Below the pieces are notes generated by a model. It was not told the origin of the DNA. It did no database searches and saw only the letters and a program-made list of their open reading frames with translations. A stretch of 64,000 nucleotides of DNA from Amanita rubescens (lineage: Eukaryota; Basidiomycota; Agaricomycetes; Agaricales; Amanitaceae): NCBI GenBank assembly GCA_015039365.1, contig WION01000149.1, forward strand, positions 1 to 64,000, given 5' to 3'. Shown here piece after piece: positions 1 to 11,049 of the stretch. Position 1 is the first letter of the stretch. The number at the start of each line of letters is the position of its first letter. The translations under genes were made by a program, and so were the position numbers.

Positions 1-1140
1 CATACGTCACAAACGCCAAACGTCTTAGCCTCTCCTGGCTTTGACAATCATCTCGATCCCCCGCGCCAGCGACGCTACCACACTCTGGCGACAAATGCGA
101 TATACTTATACTTTTCGCTCTTGCCCCTTAGACTAACCCAGCGTCCACATTCTTGCTGACCGCCTTTCAATTCAATGTCCTCCCGCTGCATTAATGCCCG
201 CCCCCTCTGCCATGTACTCCAGCTCGCATGAACCATGCTGTTCACCACCACCGCTATGTTATAACCCGTCACCTACACCATGTCATCATTATCGCCTACT
301 GCTACATTCTCGTGCTTGAATCTTGCTGCTGCCCCCCTGTCGCAATGTCCTCCAAACCACTTTCACCGGCACGAAGTTCTCAATCCTCACATTCCCCCAC
401 TTTCTGCATCGCCTTCGCATCTGATCGCTCACGCTCTTGTGCGGGTTGCTCGGCAGCGCTGCGTGCTCTCTTCTCGGATCCTCGTTGATCATGATAGGTC
501 GTAGAACGTTTGGTGACTGAGGGAGAAAAGAACTCGGACTATCTTCTCGGATCCTCGTTGATCAGACGCTTATGGTACGATACGTCGTACAACGTTTGGT
601 GACTGACGGAAAAAAGAACTCTCTGCGTTCATCGCACACTTTATGCTACTCCTCAAACACTATCACTCTCTCTATTGTTACCTACCTCACTGTTTTCTCA
701 CTTCTTATTGCGTTACCCCGCTACTTGTACAGTTCTCTCACTTCTTATGGTTTTTGTCACCACTGCTGTAATACGACGCAGGCAATTGGAACGATCTTTT
801 TTTCTATTTTGAACTGCTTTGCTCGGACACGAAACCACTCTCAGAGCAGTCGAGCTCCGTTAGTGATGTGCCTTAGTTGTAACTGAATATAAGCTGAATT
901 CCGTTCGTGACCCTGCTTTCATATCGGGTTAGGGTTAGGGCGTTGGGTCACAAATAGAACACGTCGACACTTACCTTCCACTCAAGACATTGTCTTCGAC
1001 TACAAAGCTAAAAGTTGGTATGTATTATTAACTTTTACATTCCATTAACTAAATCATGATCTACGATGAGTTTCTTTCTAGGCGTATTCAAATGTCAATA
1101 TTTTGCTTATGAACGACGTCAACTTACATTATACCCTCCT
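1..1140. other. Gene-free stretch with a short direct duplication and a telomere-like run
   Basis: I see no convincing gene. An imperfect direct duplication lies at 471-535 and 544-621; both copies start with TTCTCGGATCCTCGTTGATC and end in a GTTTGGTGACTGA...AAGAACTC block. A short run of TTAGGG-type repeats (about two and a half units) lies at 926-940 and is not explained by a coding frame that I can see. Confidence 0.5.
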
Positions 1141-1417
1141 AGTTCATGACTCGTTCGGAAGAAGGAAGAGTTAATAGAAATAAGAAAGCAAAATTACGAT
1201 GGAAGAGGAATAAGAAGACAACAGATGTTGTGACAAATGATGTTGTGAAAAAGAAACGACGACGATCTGGTTTGTGTTTAAGTCTTTGACCGAATTACGC
1301 TTGACATCGATAAATAGATCGTCCAAGGGGCCGCCGATCGAAAGAGGCGAGACACCGACGTTTCCTCCGTCGGATCCATTTTCGGAATACAGCGAGGCTT
1401 GTTGCTGAATATCGCAT

Positions 1418-2440
1418 GTGTTGTTTGAGTTTAGCGTCAGCATATTCAAAGCTTGTTTAACAATCATCTCAGTGTATCATCATTGTTCCGCGATACCACG
1501 CGATTTCTTAACCCGCAAGTCTAAGAGTGTTGTTGAACATACAATTCGTACAAAATATGGCAAAAGTAAACACTCCATCTATAACACAGGCAACATCCAC
1601 GTTTCCTGTCCCTCATACGCAAAAACTGTTCTATTCAAAACACCTCGATTTAGCTTGGTTTCGAGAGCTAAACTTTCCACGCTGTCAACTTTACGTTTCA
1701 TCTTCCCCGATTTTTTGGTCAAACAATTTGGAAACGTAATAACCGATGGCCAGATGAAACAGCTAATCACCAAATGGCAGGCTTTTATTGATACAGGAGT
1801 AAGACCAAAGGGAAAGAAACATAAAACTCGTTCAATGACAGCCGCTTTCCATTTTGGCATTTGGAGACGTTATAAGAAGATTCCCTTCATCACGAGCGAT
1901 ACCAAATCCGACAACTGCGATATTCAGGCCGCGTTGGATGGGTTTTTAACCATGTTACGCAACCGTGTCGCGTCTAAAATCGCCACCTTCACCAAATACT
2001 ATTCTCCAAATGTCTGGAAAGTTCAATCAAAGTTCGTCCACTTCTATATACTTTCAACTTATCAAATTCATATTTTATTAAGTATTCCTCGGTTTCTTTC
2101 AATATTTGAAGATATAGCTGCTAGGTCTGCAATTGATTTTGAAGGCGCGTTCACAACCGTCGCGGTTCTGGAAGGCAGTTCTGAAAAAATACACATTGAT
2201 GCCAACGACCACGGTATAACATGGATTCTACCGTTGGGAAAGTGGACTGGAGGAACATTAGTCTTTCCTCAATTGAAGATGAAGATAGATGTGTATCCCG
2301 GTCAACTACTTGGTTTCAGTGCTAATATTCTTGCTCATTTTTGCACGCCTGTGACTTCTGGTCGTAGGATTGTTATCACTCTGTTCACATGTAAGAACGT
2401 TTTGTTTGATTCGATAGTGTTCTCCAAATTAGGATACTAA
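1418..2440 (+). CDS. TET/JBP-like 2-oxoglutarate/Fe(II) oxygenase
   Basis: The C-terminal half carries the signature of fungal TET/JBP-family oxygenases, enzymes that in the characterised families oxidise modified DNA bases. I see an HID iron-binding motif in KIHIDANDHG, the core GGTLVFPQL, a second His in LAHFC, and the 2-oxoglutarate-binding arginines in TSGRRIVITLFTC. Upstream, HFGIWRRYKKIP fits the usual N-terminal block of these proteins. A likely in-frame 51-nt intron lies at 2032-2082 (GT...AG); removing it joins VQSN to IPRFLSIFED. The Met at 1418 is uncertain: frames at 1147-1290 (a basic KKKRRR stretch) and 1270-1400 could be earlier exons. In Agaricomycetes these genes are often spread with KDZ transposons; no such transposase is visible here. 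The catalytic residues look intact. Confidence 0.72.
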   Translation: MLFEFSVSIFKACLTIISVYHHCSAIPRDFLTRKSKSVVEHTIRTKYGKSKHSIYNTGNIHVSCPSYAKTVLFKTPRFSLVSRAKLSTLSTLRFIFPDFLVKQFGNVITDGQMKQLITKWQAFIDTGVRPKGKKHKTRSMTAAFHFGIWRRYKKIPFITSDTKSDNCDIQAALDGFLTMLRNRVASKIATFTKYYSPNVWKVQSKFVHFYILSTYQIHILLSIPRFLSIFEDIAARSAIDFEGAFTTVAVLEGSSEKIHIDANDHGITWILPLGKWTGGTLVFPQLKMKIDVYPGQLLGFSANILAHFCTPVTSGRRIVITLFTCKNVLFDSIVFSKLGY

Positions 2441-2599
2441 GACTCTTTTATCGCTAGTATATATCGCTTCCTATATATATATTACACCATATCACTTCAT
2501 TGAATGTTATGGCGCATCAGCTTACGTATTGTAGCAATTTATAAGTTTATACATTCGCATCGACTACACTCATCCGCCGGGCATTGTCGATACACTCAA

Positions 2600-4059
2600 C
2601 CGCACCAGTGTTGTCCGATTCGAGAGCAACAAGAGATGGAAGCGGCCTTTAGTTGATGTTGGCGGTAACAATTGCAAAGAATGAGACATTGAAAAGAGAC
2701 ACGAAAAGTAACGAACCTCAAAAGCCTTATCCACAAACCGTTCCACAGCAACGACCGCAACGCGGCTCACATCCTGCTCATGTTCGCGCGCTCGCAGCAA
2801 CGCCCGTCTCCATTCTTCGATCAAGTCTCCTCCATACACTCCTTCGATTCTTATACCTTCATCTCCGAAAATGTCTATATATTACTTAAATTATGTAAAC
2901 GAACGCAACTCACCCTTACCCAACTTAAACAAGACAAGGATCAGCGCATAACGCTCGACGGCGTTCTCGCCCAGTGCGCCAACGTTTAAATTCACCTGCA
3001 TCTTGCACCACTTAGTATTTTCAGATCGCCATCCACACTCGACCCAAAACCACATACCTCTACCACTCTCAAATACGCCTCCAACACGGTCGTATGATCG
3101 CGCGCATCTACTCTCTCCACTGCCAGCGTCGTGTACATCCTTTGACTCTGTACCAGTTCCTCTTTCTGGTACCGCAACCTGTCAGCAAGCAAGTCAGGCT
3201 GTGAACGGCGGTCAGCGAGATTGTGGACGCAGGGTGACGAACTTGTGTTTGTCGTACCAAGAGGGTTGGGGTGAAATTGAGACAGGGAGTTGGGTGAGGG
3301 CGTAGTCGGGCTTGTGAGAGGGGGAAAGAGCGCCCATGGCCACAGTGGAGAGGGCGCGGTAGATGGAGTAGGACCCGGTTTGGGCGCCGATGGTATTGCG
3401 GTGTTTAATGGAAGAAGAGAGACGGGAGTATATGACGGGCCCGCGTGTCTTTGGGTCTTGCGTTCCCCAATTGAGCGGGTGGGGATCGATACCGTGTTGG
3501 TTGGGGTAAGCTGCCGGTCGAGTTTAGGAAAAGACGGGTGTTGATGGACGTACGGTAGTGTTGTGAGGATCACTGTTAGTGGAATGGTCAGATTGGACAT
3601 GAAAAGGGAAGAGATCGGCATACCGTCGAGTTTATGACTCGAGACTCGGAGCGATTGGAAGAGAATCTCGGGAAAAGATCCAATAAGAATATCTTGATGT
3701 TTGTAGATGGAGTGTAATCGGGTGGGAGATGGCACCGATGTGGCGTTTATAAACGTTGAGGTCCCATTTGGGTGGCGGAGGGGCGCTAGGTGCAGATCAA
3801 GGATGTTGGCGGCCCGAATGAAGGATCCTGCAGAAGGGGGTTGGTCACTGGCTCGGTACATACAGAAAGGGATGAACGCACCTTGGTAAGTGCTGGACCC
3901 TTCTGTCTGTCTCTGTACCATCGCCGTTGTCGCTGATTCCGACGTCAAATCTGAACCCCATCGCGGTACCATCGATCCGCTGGGAAGCGCTGGAGATTCG
4001 AACTGGCCATACAGTATACTAGAAGTCGGAGGGCCATCTTTGTACTGAAGATCGTTCAA
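2600..4059 (-). CDS. Multi-exon hypothetical protein, Pro/Ser-rich with a helical C-terminal part
   Basis: I do not recognise the family. The first exon (from 4059) encodes a long Pro/Ser/Thr-rich region, then a charged helical segment ending in VLEAYLRVVE. A canonical GTATGT donor follows, with a CTAAG branch site and an acceptor near 3014. The next exon reads MQVNLNVGALGENAVERYAL and ends in LVLFKL before another short intron. The exon after that encodes DIFGDEGIRIEGVYGG, a helical EEWRRALLRAREHEQD stretch and VERFVDKAFE. The last exon and the stop are unclear: several acceptors near 2640-2680 are possible. Continuous coding across three consistent splice junctions is the evidence for a real gene. 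The N-terminal part may contain further introns. Confidence 0.5.
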
Positions 4060-4317
4060 ACTTCATGCTTTCACTCGTAATGAGTCTCAAACTTGTAATA
4101 AATGATGTTCAATTCTTTTCGTGAAGCACGAGATCCCTTCTCCTTCTCGGGAAGGGGTAACGAGAATACCTCCTCATACTTGAGGTTCATAGTGATAAAG
4201 CCAAAGTGTTGTGATTGGTTGTCGCTTGCGCGTTAGTGGCCTGAGCTGTCGTTGTTGCTGGATCCACAGGAACAAGAGATGGTGTCGCGAACGAGCAACC
4301 ACTTGAGGGGCATTGTA

Positions 4318-4548
4318 TGGTTAGGGTTAGGTCGACGGATGATAGAAGATTTCATATGTGTAAATGTAATGGAACCGGGTTCTTAGACACCGATCAGACA
4401 CATTGCTGTGTTGTTCGGGGTCCTCATGTTTCTCGACGCTTGATCGGACGCGTTCACTGAAACCGCATCCAGAACGTGAGGAGGACAAAGAGAAACGTGA
4501 GAATGATTCGAGTACTTTTACTTGTCAGATTACATAAGAAAATTAACT
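4318..4548 (+). pseudogene. Broken inverted copy of the small gene at 8897-9226
   Basis: This stretch aligns, in inverted orientation, with the small minus-strand gene at 8897-9226. The best block encodes CCSGSSCFSTLDRTRSLK, against CCSGSSCFSTFERTRSLK in the other copy, followed by PHPEREED in both. Upstream of it a stop codon (TAG near 4384) and a frameshift break the frame, and the C-terminal tail has diverged. The telomere-like AGGGTTAGG at 4322-4330 is part of this homology: in the intact copy it encodes Arg-Val-Arg-Val. Confidence 0.65.
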
Positions 4549-4587
4549 TAGATTGTCCCAGGTCGATCAACCGCTTCAGCAACTGCA

Positions 4588-5877
4588 TCATTCTTCACCT
4601 TCTTCGCTCGCCCTGTCGTTTCGCTGATTCTCTGAGTTATCATCATCAATGATCATTTGGCCCAACTTCACCCTTATGCTGGCACGTTCTTCATCCCCAT
4701 ATCCAATCTTTCTTTTTACTACGCAATGCTTCCCTTGCGTTTTCAAGTTCTGATGCAATTTAGAAGCTGCTTTAGATGCAAACGCTTTCTGTAAACATAA
4801 AATCATTCATCCGCTTTGAGCTGACCACAATGTATCTATTTACCTGTGAGAACGAATTGTCAAGCATCGTCATGCTTCGCAAGATAGATACCATCTTGTA
4901 ATCGTTTCCAGGTAGCGATACCAACATAAATGTCATTTGCGCCTCAACGATATCGCCAATTTGAAATCGAACCGGCGATATTTCCACATATCTACCACAC
5001 AACACACTGTAAGTTTTTTTCTCCGCGCCAAAGTTTTTTTCAACTCACTTCGTTTCGCCCGTCTCCAAAATGGTACGCTCGTAATATTCGACAACGTTGT
5101 TAATGTTATGAACATAGCCTGAGTTTTCGAGATTTGACAGAATTCCATATGGGTCGGTATCACTTGAAAATGGGATTTGTCTCTCTGTCGGGCCACAATC
5201 TTTAATTGAAGAAAAGTAACGGTTAGATGAATCAATGCTCGTGAACTCGCCATAAGCATCAATACATCCACACGGTTTCAGTTTATCTCGTGGTACATGG
5301 CCTCCAAATAGTGAATATACATCGAGAATCCCTTTCACTGCTGCCTCGAACGTGGGAGTCCCAAGGCCGGTGAGTGATACACTTTGACGAAGGTACCTTG
5401 CTTTCTTTGCCGTTCTTTGTCGCGACCTGGTTAGTGGAGAGATTGTGTAATAAATACCAAACTTACATTTCTTGGTTCCTAAAGGGAGGGAGATCATGCC
5501 TCCAAATAATACCTTGCACATGTACGACAACTTCGACCAAGTCGCTCATCGTAGTCTCTGGATCTTTACGTGTTCCTTCTGCATATACAAGCTGCTTGGC
5601 GGATTTCATATGGAGGACTCTATACGCATTGGGCCAGTCTGAAACCTGGTCGGAAATCGCCTCAATTATTGAGTTGCGATGAAAACTTAATACCAACAAA
5701 ACTCACGTTGGTGAAACGCGATAACTGTATCCCCGATACAGCACTGACACTTCTTTCCCCTGAAAGGTATTCAAGTTGATCTGCTAATAGGTTATGCTGC
5801 GTTAGCCAAAGAGCTTTACAATTGACAGATGTAATGTGATCATTACCTGCGGCTTTCAAGTCGTAGTCGCCGTTCAT
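4588..5877 (-). CDS. Hypothetical protein, 311 codons, five exons (cassette gene A)
   Basis: Five exons join cleanly in frame: 5707-5877, 5467-5660, 5049-5426, 4844-5006 and 4588-4788, 936 nt in all including the stop. The donors are GTGAGT, GTAAGT, GTGAGT and GTAAAT, and every acceptor is AG. The start ATG at 5877 gives MNGDYDLKAAG. Features include a basic SRQRTAKKARYLR stretch, the segment GDIVEAQMTFMLVSLPGNDY followed by KMVSILRSMTMLD near the C terminus, and an acidic tail (ASEEGEE). I recall similar GDIVEAQ...LRSLxLLD segments in uncharacterised Agaricomycete proteins but know no function. No signal peptide or membrane segment is evident. It is transcribed away from gene B across a 617-bp shared upstream region. 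The open frame through five exons suggests it is functional. Confidence 0.7.
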
Positions 5878-6494
5878 GTATGTGATTGGTTACCAGTGAT
5901 TGATGCCGTCATCTGCTCCTCAGCTCATACATTTTCTATATAGGACCTACAGCGATCCTGAACTCGTGATCTTCCTTCCCAGGGATAGGGATCGACGGAT
6001 CGCCGAATGGACTTGACTACAATAGACAACGTCAGATGACGCAGTAGCTGCTGAAATAAGCATTGACGCAACGGGCGCCGCATCCGACGGCTCACCGAAT
6101 ATTACTATATCGAACAGTATCCCGCAGCTCAAAGATCATACTTCAAGTGATTAGCCTATGGTCGTCACGGTAAGTACTTCGGACTTCATGCGCGTTATCA
6201 TTTCTGACAGGCGAAACATCTAACGGAGCACCGAAGGCCACAATAACGGTGCTCCGATGCTCAATGATTAACCATCAGATGATGCGCCTTTACTACTGTT
6301 CTATTTCTGGTGTGTTGAATTCGATCGCAATACGATCTACAGTCAGCTTCTCGCCTGAACGATGCGGCTTCAAGTTCACCACCATCGTTACCCTTATCAT
6401 ATGAGGGTATGTTCAAGTTTTTTTCCGTGTGCTATCCTGCTCCCCACAACCAGTCTTTCACCTCTCACCGTTGATCTGTGGTCTTCGTGTCTCA
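5878..6494. promoter_or_regulatory. Shared upstream region of the divergent cassette genes A and B
   Basis: This 617-bp stretch lies between the start codons of two divergent genes, so it should hold both promoters. It contains several short repeats of a GCCGTCATC/GACGACG type and GATCGACGGATCGCCG. I cannot place a confident TATA box. Confidence 0.35.
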
Positions 6495-8668
6495 ATGGCT
6501 CCAAGGAAAAGGAAACGAAGTAACACCAAACAAGTAAAGTCTTCCTCGGTTGTTCCGGAGTCAGACAAGTATGTCTCTTGTCTGTCCATCACACGTTTCT
6601 CATTTTGCATACTTCTATAGCTTCGTCATTCCAGGCGATGATGATAGCGACGTTCCACTTGCGCGTGTTTCAAGCACCAACATCCTGTCTGAAACTGTCG
6701 CTCACGAAAACGAGATCACAGAACCTGAGCAAATGTATGTCATTCTTTAAGCTTTCTCTTATTCTTTTCTTACTTCTGTCTATTGTAGCCCTAACCTCTC
6801 TACAAATGTCGCTGTTGATACAGATGAATATGCTGTCGTAAATGTCAAGAAACCAAGACTTTTCAAGTTACGAAGGTACATTTCGTTTCATTTCAATGCT
6901 TGATGTAGACATTTATCGCATCCAGTGATTCGGACCTTGCCAAACCTATTCAGACAGCACGTCCAACCAGAGGGATGCCCCGCATAAAATCTCAATCGCA
7001 TACAACAAAAGAATCCTCTACTGTGTATGTTGTCGCTTTCCGTTTTTCTCCTCATGACGTTGGCACTCAACGTGTTTCATATCTCAGCGCTTCTAGTACC
7101 GAAGGAGACTCTGATTTCGGTATAAACGATAACAAAGATAGACACTCGTATGTTCAATTCTAACTCTATGTTCTTCCGCCAAACGAGATATCGACTCAGG
7201 TTTTCCGATTCCGATATCGACAACTCAAATGAAAGCGGGGACGATTCCGATGCGATGCACAGTACGCATTCACTCAAATCGAGAAACTCAACGAATGTTT
7301 TGACAAACTATCGAGCAAAAGAAACAAAAACAACATATCTGGACTCTTTTCCGGAGATTACGGACTCCGGTGTTACACGAAACAAAGATATTCAGAATAA
7401 TCCCTTGATATTAGAAGAAGAAGATATTGATCCCCTCTTACGCGAAGAACATAAGACTCTACCCACTCTTAGGCAAGTTTCGATGCATCCAACATCTTTG
7501 TGACTCTTCGTTTCGTGCTAACGTTTTCAACATTAAAGGAATGCATCTGTTATTCAATTTGTTCGGTTTGGCCAACCTCAACCTGAGCCAGGCTCTAACG
7601 TTGCTCTTGGATATGAGAAAGTTGTTTTAAACATGGTAGCGGGGCCTGAGGGTAAACGGTACGTATACTAAAAACTTGACCCAATGTGCCGATTACCATG
7701 TTTCCTTTTAGGCAATTAACAGCGGCAGTGAAATTTACCCACACATTACCTTTTCTCAATCCTTCTCGTGCATCGCCTAATCTAGTAGCATATGATGCTG
7801 GCAAAATATGCTTCAAGGGCGAAAACAGTAAACAAGGCAGGAACGCAGTGTTCCTTACGACTGGACTAGTTGTCGAATCTCAATTGAAAAATCCGACGGA
7901 TAGTTCGATTAATGCTAGTCACAAGGTGAGATTATATTTATTATCTTCTGCACTTCGTTCTGATAAACTGATATGGTGCTGCTATTTGCTAGATTCGACA
8001 GGTTGTCTTACTTCCTTTTGCGGGAGAAGTACAACGGCTTCTCGCCTATATAGGAACTGTGTTTGAAACGGACGAATATCTTTGCTTATTAGACTCAGGG
8101 AGTTTGCTTCTTACTACTCGCAGAGAAGGGGCCGGTGCAGATTATAACAACTCTGTAAATTATGCATCCTGTGCGTTTTCGTTCCTGATCTTCTTTGACT
8201 TCCCTAAATCTTTTGTAATCAAGCTTCAAGCTCCCCTTCACGTACGCGAGTACCTGCAGGACTTCTCACTTCATCGCCAGTCAAACTTGGATCATCGCCG
8301 AATCCAAACAAGGGAAAATCTACGCATTTTCCTCCATCACTTGGGTTCAAAGACAATGGTACGTACAATTTTCTGTCAACGTTATGTGTCTTAAAACATC
8401 CTCCTTCAAAGTACCTGTTTACGATGTGCGCAAAAGACCAGAGTTTATGTTTGACAAGGAAGGATTGAAGAATATCACGGATTTGCCGATATATAAAAAC
8501 GGCAAGACAGACATCCCCCCTTGCAAGTACATCGCTACTGTTGGCTATACAGTGGGCAGCTGGAAAACAAGAGCGAGCGCTGATGATGACACCATCAGAA
8601 GCTGTGCGAGCTTAAATATTCAGTTCATAATCATACTGGGCAAAGTTGACGTTAAAGACCTCGCATGA
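6495..8668 (+). CDS. Hypothetical protein, 536 aa, eleven exons (cassette gene B)
   Basis: Eleven exons join in frame to give 537 codons including the stop: 6495-6568, 6621-6734, 6789-6875, 6926-7024, 7088-7147, 7200-7472, 7539-7658, 7712-7925, 7993-8170, 8224-8358 and 8412-8668. One donor is GC (GCAAGT at 7473). The N-terminal ~230 residues are disordered and acidic, with a basic start (MAPRKRKRSNTKQ, a possible nuclear signal) and repeated Ser-Asp runs such as DDDSDV, FSDSDIDNSNESGDDSD. The middle is folded-looking (KFTHTLPFLNPSRASPNLVAY; LLPFAGEVQRLLAYIGTV). After a Ser/Pro linker comes a C-terminal domain (VPVYDVRKRPEFMF; YIATVGYTVGSW; LNIQFIIILGKVD). Uncharacterised Agaricomycete proteins carry a similar C-terminal pattern, but I cannot name the family. 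The complete eleven-exon frame argues for a functional gene. Confidence 0.7.
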
Positions 8669-8896
8669 TAACATCTATCTGATTGTTATGTATGATACAC
8701 GTATAACATAAATGACGGTTGTAGTTGACGTTATATGAACTCTTGCACCCATGTCTCCTCCATCTTCTCTACATGTTTCAATGTGCAGATATCAGTTTTT
8801 GGGAAAGGTTCATTCGCAAGAGTAAATGAGATACGCTTTACTTGAGTGGGTCCTTGAGGTAAAACGCATGGGCATGATGACGAGTCATCAATGACC

Positions 8897-9226
8897 TCAT
8901 GCAATTAAATGACTTATGTAATCTGAAGGAAAAGGAAACTCGTCATTGTCACGCATCTCTCCGTCCTCCTCACGTTCAGGATGCGGTTTCAGTGAACGCG
9001 TCCGTTCAAACGTCGAGAAACAAGAGGACCCCGAACAACACATATATATGTGAATGATCGGTAAAGAACCTTTGCTGTCCACGACATTTACATATAGGGA
9101 ATCTGCTGTTCCCTTCATCTTAACCCTAACCCTACTATATAACGTCAAGCCGATCTCAACGTCGCCAGCAAGCATTTCACCGCTGTTTATCTCTTCTTTA
9201 CTTAACGTTGGACTCCCATCCGCCAT
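8897..9226 (-). CDS. Small hypothetical protein (cassette gene C), intact copy
   Basis: A 109-codon frame starts MADGSPTLSKEEINSG and continues LTLYSRVRVKMKGTADSLYV; the middle has CCSGSSCFSTFERTRSLK and the tail is acidic. Conservation of codon frame with the broken inverted copy at 4318-4548 (substitutions such as Phe-Glu to Leu-Asp) supports coding. A short intron could interrupt the PIIHIYM region, which has no match in the other copy. Function unknown. Confidence 0.5.
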   Translation of the reverse strand: MADGSPTLSKEEINSGEMLAGDVEIGLTLYSRVRVKMKGTADSLYVNVVDSKGSLPIIHIYMCCSGSSCFSTFERTRSLKPHPEREEDGEMRDNDEFPFPSDYISHLIA

Positions 9227-9329
9227 ATGACATGTGTTCCATTCCTGTTGTTGAGACGCTTAGGGTAATTCTCCCTTCGGTTCGCCCCAACTCGACTTAC
9301 CTTGATTTGTCAGCAACTGGAATAGTTTT

Positions 9330-10085
9330 CAAGTCTAACCTTCAAATGGCGCTCACGCCAGAACCATCAACGGCTCTCAAATCTCTCACCTCATCTCCGT
9401 CGGCCGCCATACCAAAGTCGCCTCTACAAGCGGCTCTGGAGCCTGTCCCAAACACATTGACACCTGGTCAAACGGCGTTCATGCCCTTCTGACAAAAAGC
9501 CCATATGTCTACTCGCTCACGCTCGCAAGAGGGTCTCAAACCTACTCTACAAATGGCCATAGCACGGCCCCCCCTCCGCCCGTTACGTATCTGAAATAGC
9601 CGCCCATCCCAAACACATCTTCACGGCATTCAAGTCCTTCTCACAAACGACCCATACACCTACTCCCTCACCCTCAATAGCGGCTCTCGCATCTATTCTA
9701 CAAATGGCCTTAAGGCTTACACGTGCCCCCCCCTCCCCCCCAGCCTTACACGTGCCCCCCCCCCTATATATCCCAATTGGCCTACAAGCCTATCACTCAT
9801 ACCCTTACGGCCCTAGAGCCCATCTCACAAACTCCGGCTCTCTGTTTTCACCTCTCTCAACATCTGCGAATCGCGAATTCACCCTGTCACTATCAGAAAC
9901 GAACCCCGGTCTTATCAACTTGCCCGCTCACCATCAGAAAGGGCCCGTGGTTCACGCCTATGCTACTAAATACGCCTACGGTCCCCCCCGTACGTATCCG
10001 AAACCGCCTACAAATCGACCCAATCACAGCCACCGTACGATTCACATCCTTTACAAATCTCTCCAGGAGCGCACCTTTTGACGTT
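9330..10085. repeat. Degenerate repeat-rich stretch
   Basis: A block beginning CCCAAACACAT and ending CTACAAATGGCC occurs at 9447-9557 and again at 9607-9706, about 160 bp apart. Shorter related pieces (CTACAAGCGGCTC, TACGTATCCGAAAC, CTACAAATCG) are scattered on both sides. Runs of C occur at 9568-9580 and 9725-9770. Open frames here are C-rich by-products; I do not call a gene. Confidence 0.5.
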
Positions 10086-10230
10086 CATTGATGGGATTCA
10101 GAGAGGTGACTAACATCGTTCCATGTCATACTGCGTCTTTCGAAATCGGATATACGCCCAAATGTGCTCTGTACTTGCATACATCTAGTTACATACCATT
10201 TGTTTACCTAGCTCACCAATATCATTTCTC

Positions 10231-11049
10231 TTATAGAGTCTGTTCGATACTCGTATGATAGTCATGTGAAAATTTAAACTGTAGTGTAAAAAGAAACAAT
10301 TGAAGAGCGTCACTGTCAATCGACATTTGTGTACTCTGTATCACGTTTCTTCCCGGCATTCTTTTCTGAGGTCTTGGCCTGCTTGACGCGGGATGCGAGT
10401 GCTGTGCTACTAGAGACAGAGGATGTAGAAGACTGCAAAAGCAATGATGTGCAAAGGAAGGATAACTACCCAAAATGACCTTACCGCTACATTATTTTCA
10501 AGTCCACCATCAACAGGCGGGACAATCGCAAAAGGTCTTAGGCGATCGTCGTCGCTGTCGGTTTTACTCCCTTCTTTGTTGCTAGTGGAGTTGTTGATCG
10601 AGAGACATGTAAATCGTTCATCTATTGGTTCCTCCGAATGTATGACTCCTTTGACTCTCTCCGTGTAAATCTGATAGAACTTGTCGTCTATGATGTTGTG
10701 ATTCTAATAGTACAATAAACAAGGTCAGCGACTCCCTGTTAATAGAGAAGATGGGAAGACACACCGGACGGTGTCCAACATAGTGATTACCCGCTATGGT
10801 GAGAGGAGGAAGTTGCGCTACGTCCCCTGCGACGATGATGTTTCTCTCGTCAATCATAGATAAGCAATCGGAGGGCCAGGAGAGCATGAGGCTAAGCATT
10901 CGAAGAGACCCAAAACTGACCATGGACACTTCGTCAATGAACAGGTAGTCGAGACCATACCACAATTTGGTCATTTGTGCTTGGCAGGAAAGAAGGCGCG
11001 CCAATAGAGCAGGAGCAAGGGATGAATGATGCGGATGAACCTTTCCCAA
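10231..11049 (-). pseudogene. PIF1-like helicase fragment
   Basis: On the minus strand 10618-11049 encodes the central helicase motifs of the PIF1 family: a Walker B-like LFIDEVSMVS followed by NIIVAGDVAQLPP. A GT...AG intron may follow at GHRP. Downstream reading to about 10231 gives only short pieces. The Walker A segment (expected upstream, about 11050-11200) is not recognisable, so the gene looks truncated or decayed. It could be a relic of a Helitron or a stand-alone PIF1-like gene; it is on the opposite strand to the Helitron at 15-22 kb and is not part of it. Confidence 0.55.

Larger units (their letters stand above)
4318..9132. repeat. Inverted-repeat-bounded cassette of about 4.8 kb
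   Basis: About 200 bp at 4318-4548 and 8917-9132 are inverted copies of each other. They are close to 90% identical over the best ~75 bp (about 4413-4490 against 8965-9045). The homology extends inward to a shared CAGATTACATAAG and outward to the GGTTAGGGTTA-like stretch. Two divergent multi-exon genes (4588-5877 minus, 6495-8668 plus) fill the space between. The repeats are coding-derived, so this may be an inverted duplication of a gene rather than transposon ends. I saw no target-site duplication. Confidence 0.6.

Noticed and set aside
4318..9132. Telomere-like TTAGGG/CCCTAA runs at about 4320 and 9125 as ends of a subtelomeric insertion
   Set aside because: Both lie inside homologous copies of one small gene. 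In the intact copy the run reads Arg-Val-Arg-Val in frame, so it is coding sequence.
9704..10091. Two overlapping Pro-rich frames of ~120 codons
   Set aside because: C-rich repeat sequence with homology to neighbouring non-coding repeats; no splice sites or motifs.
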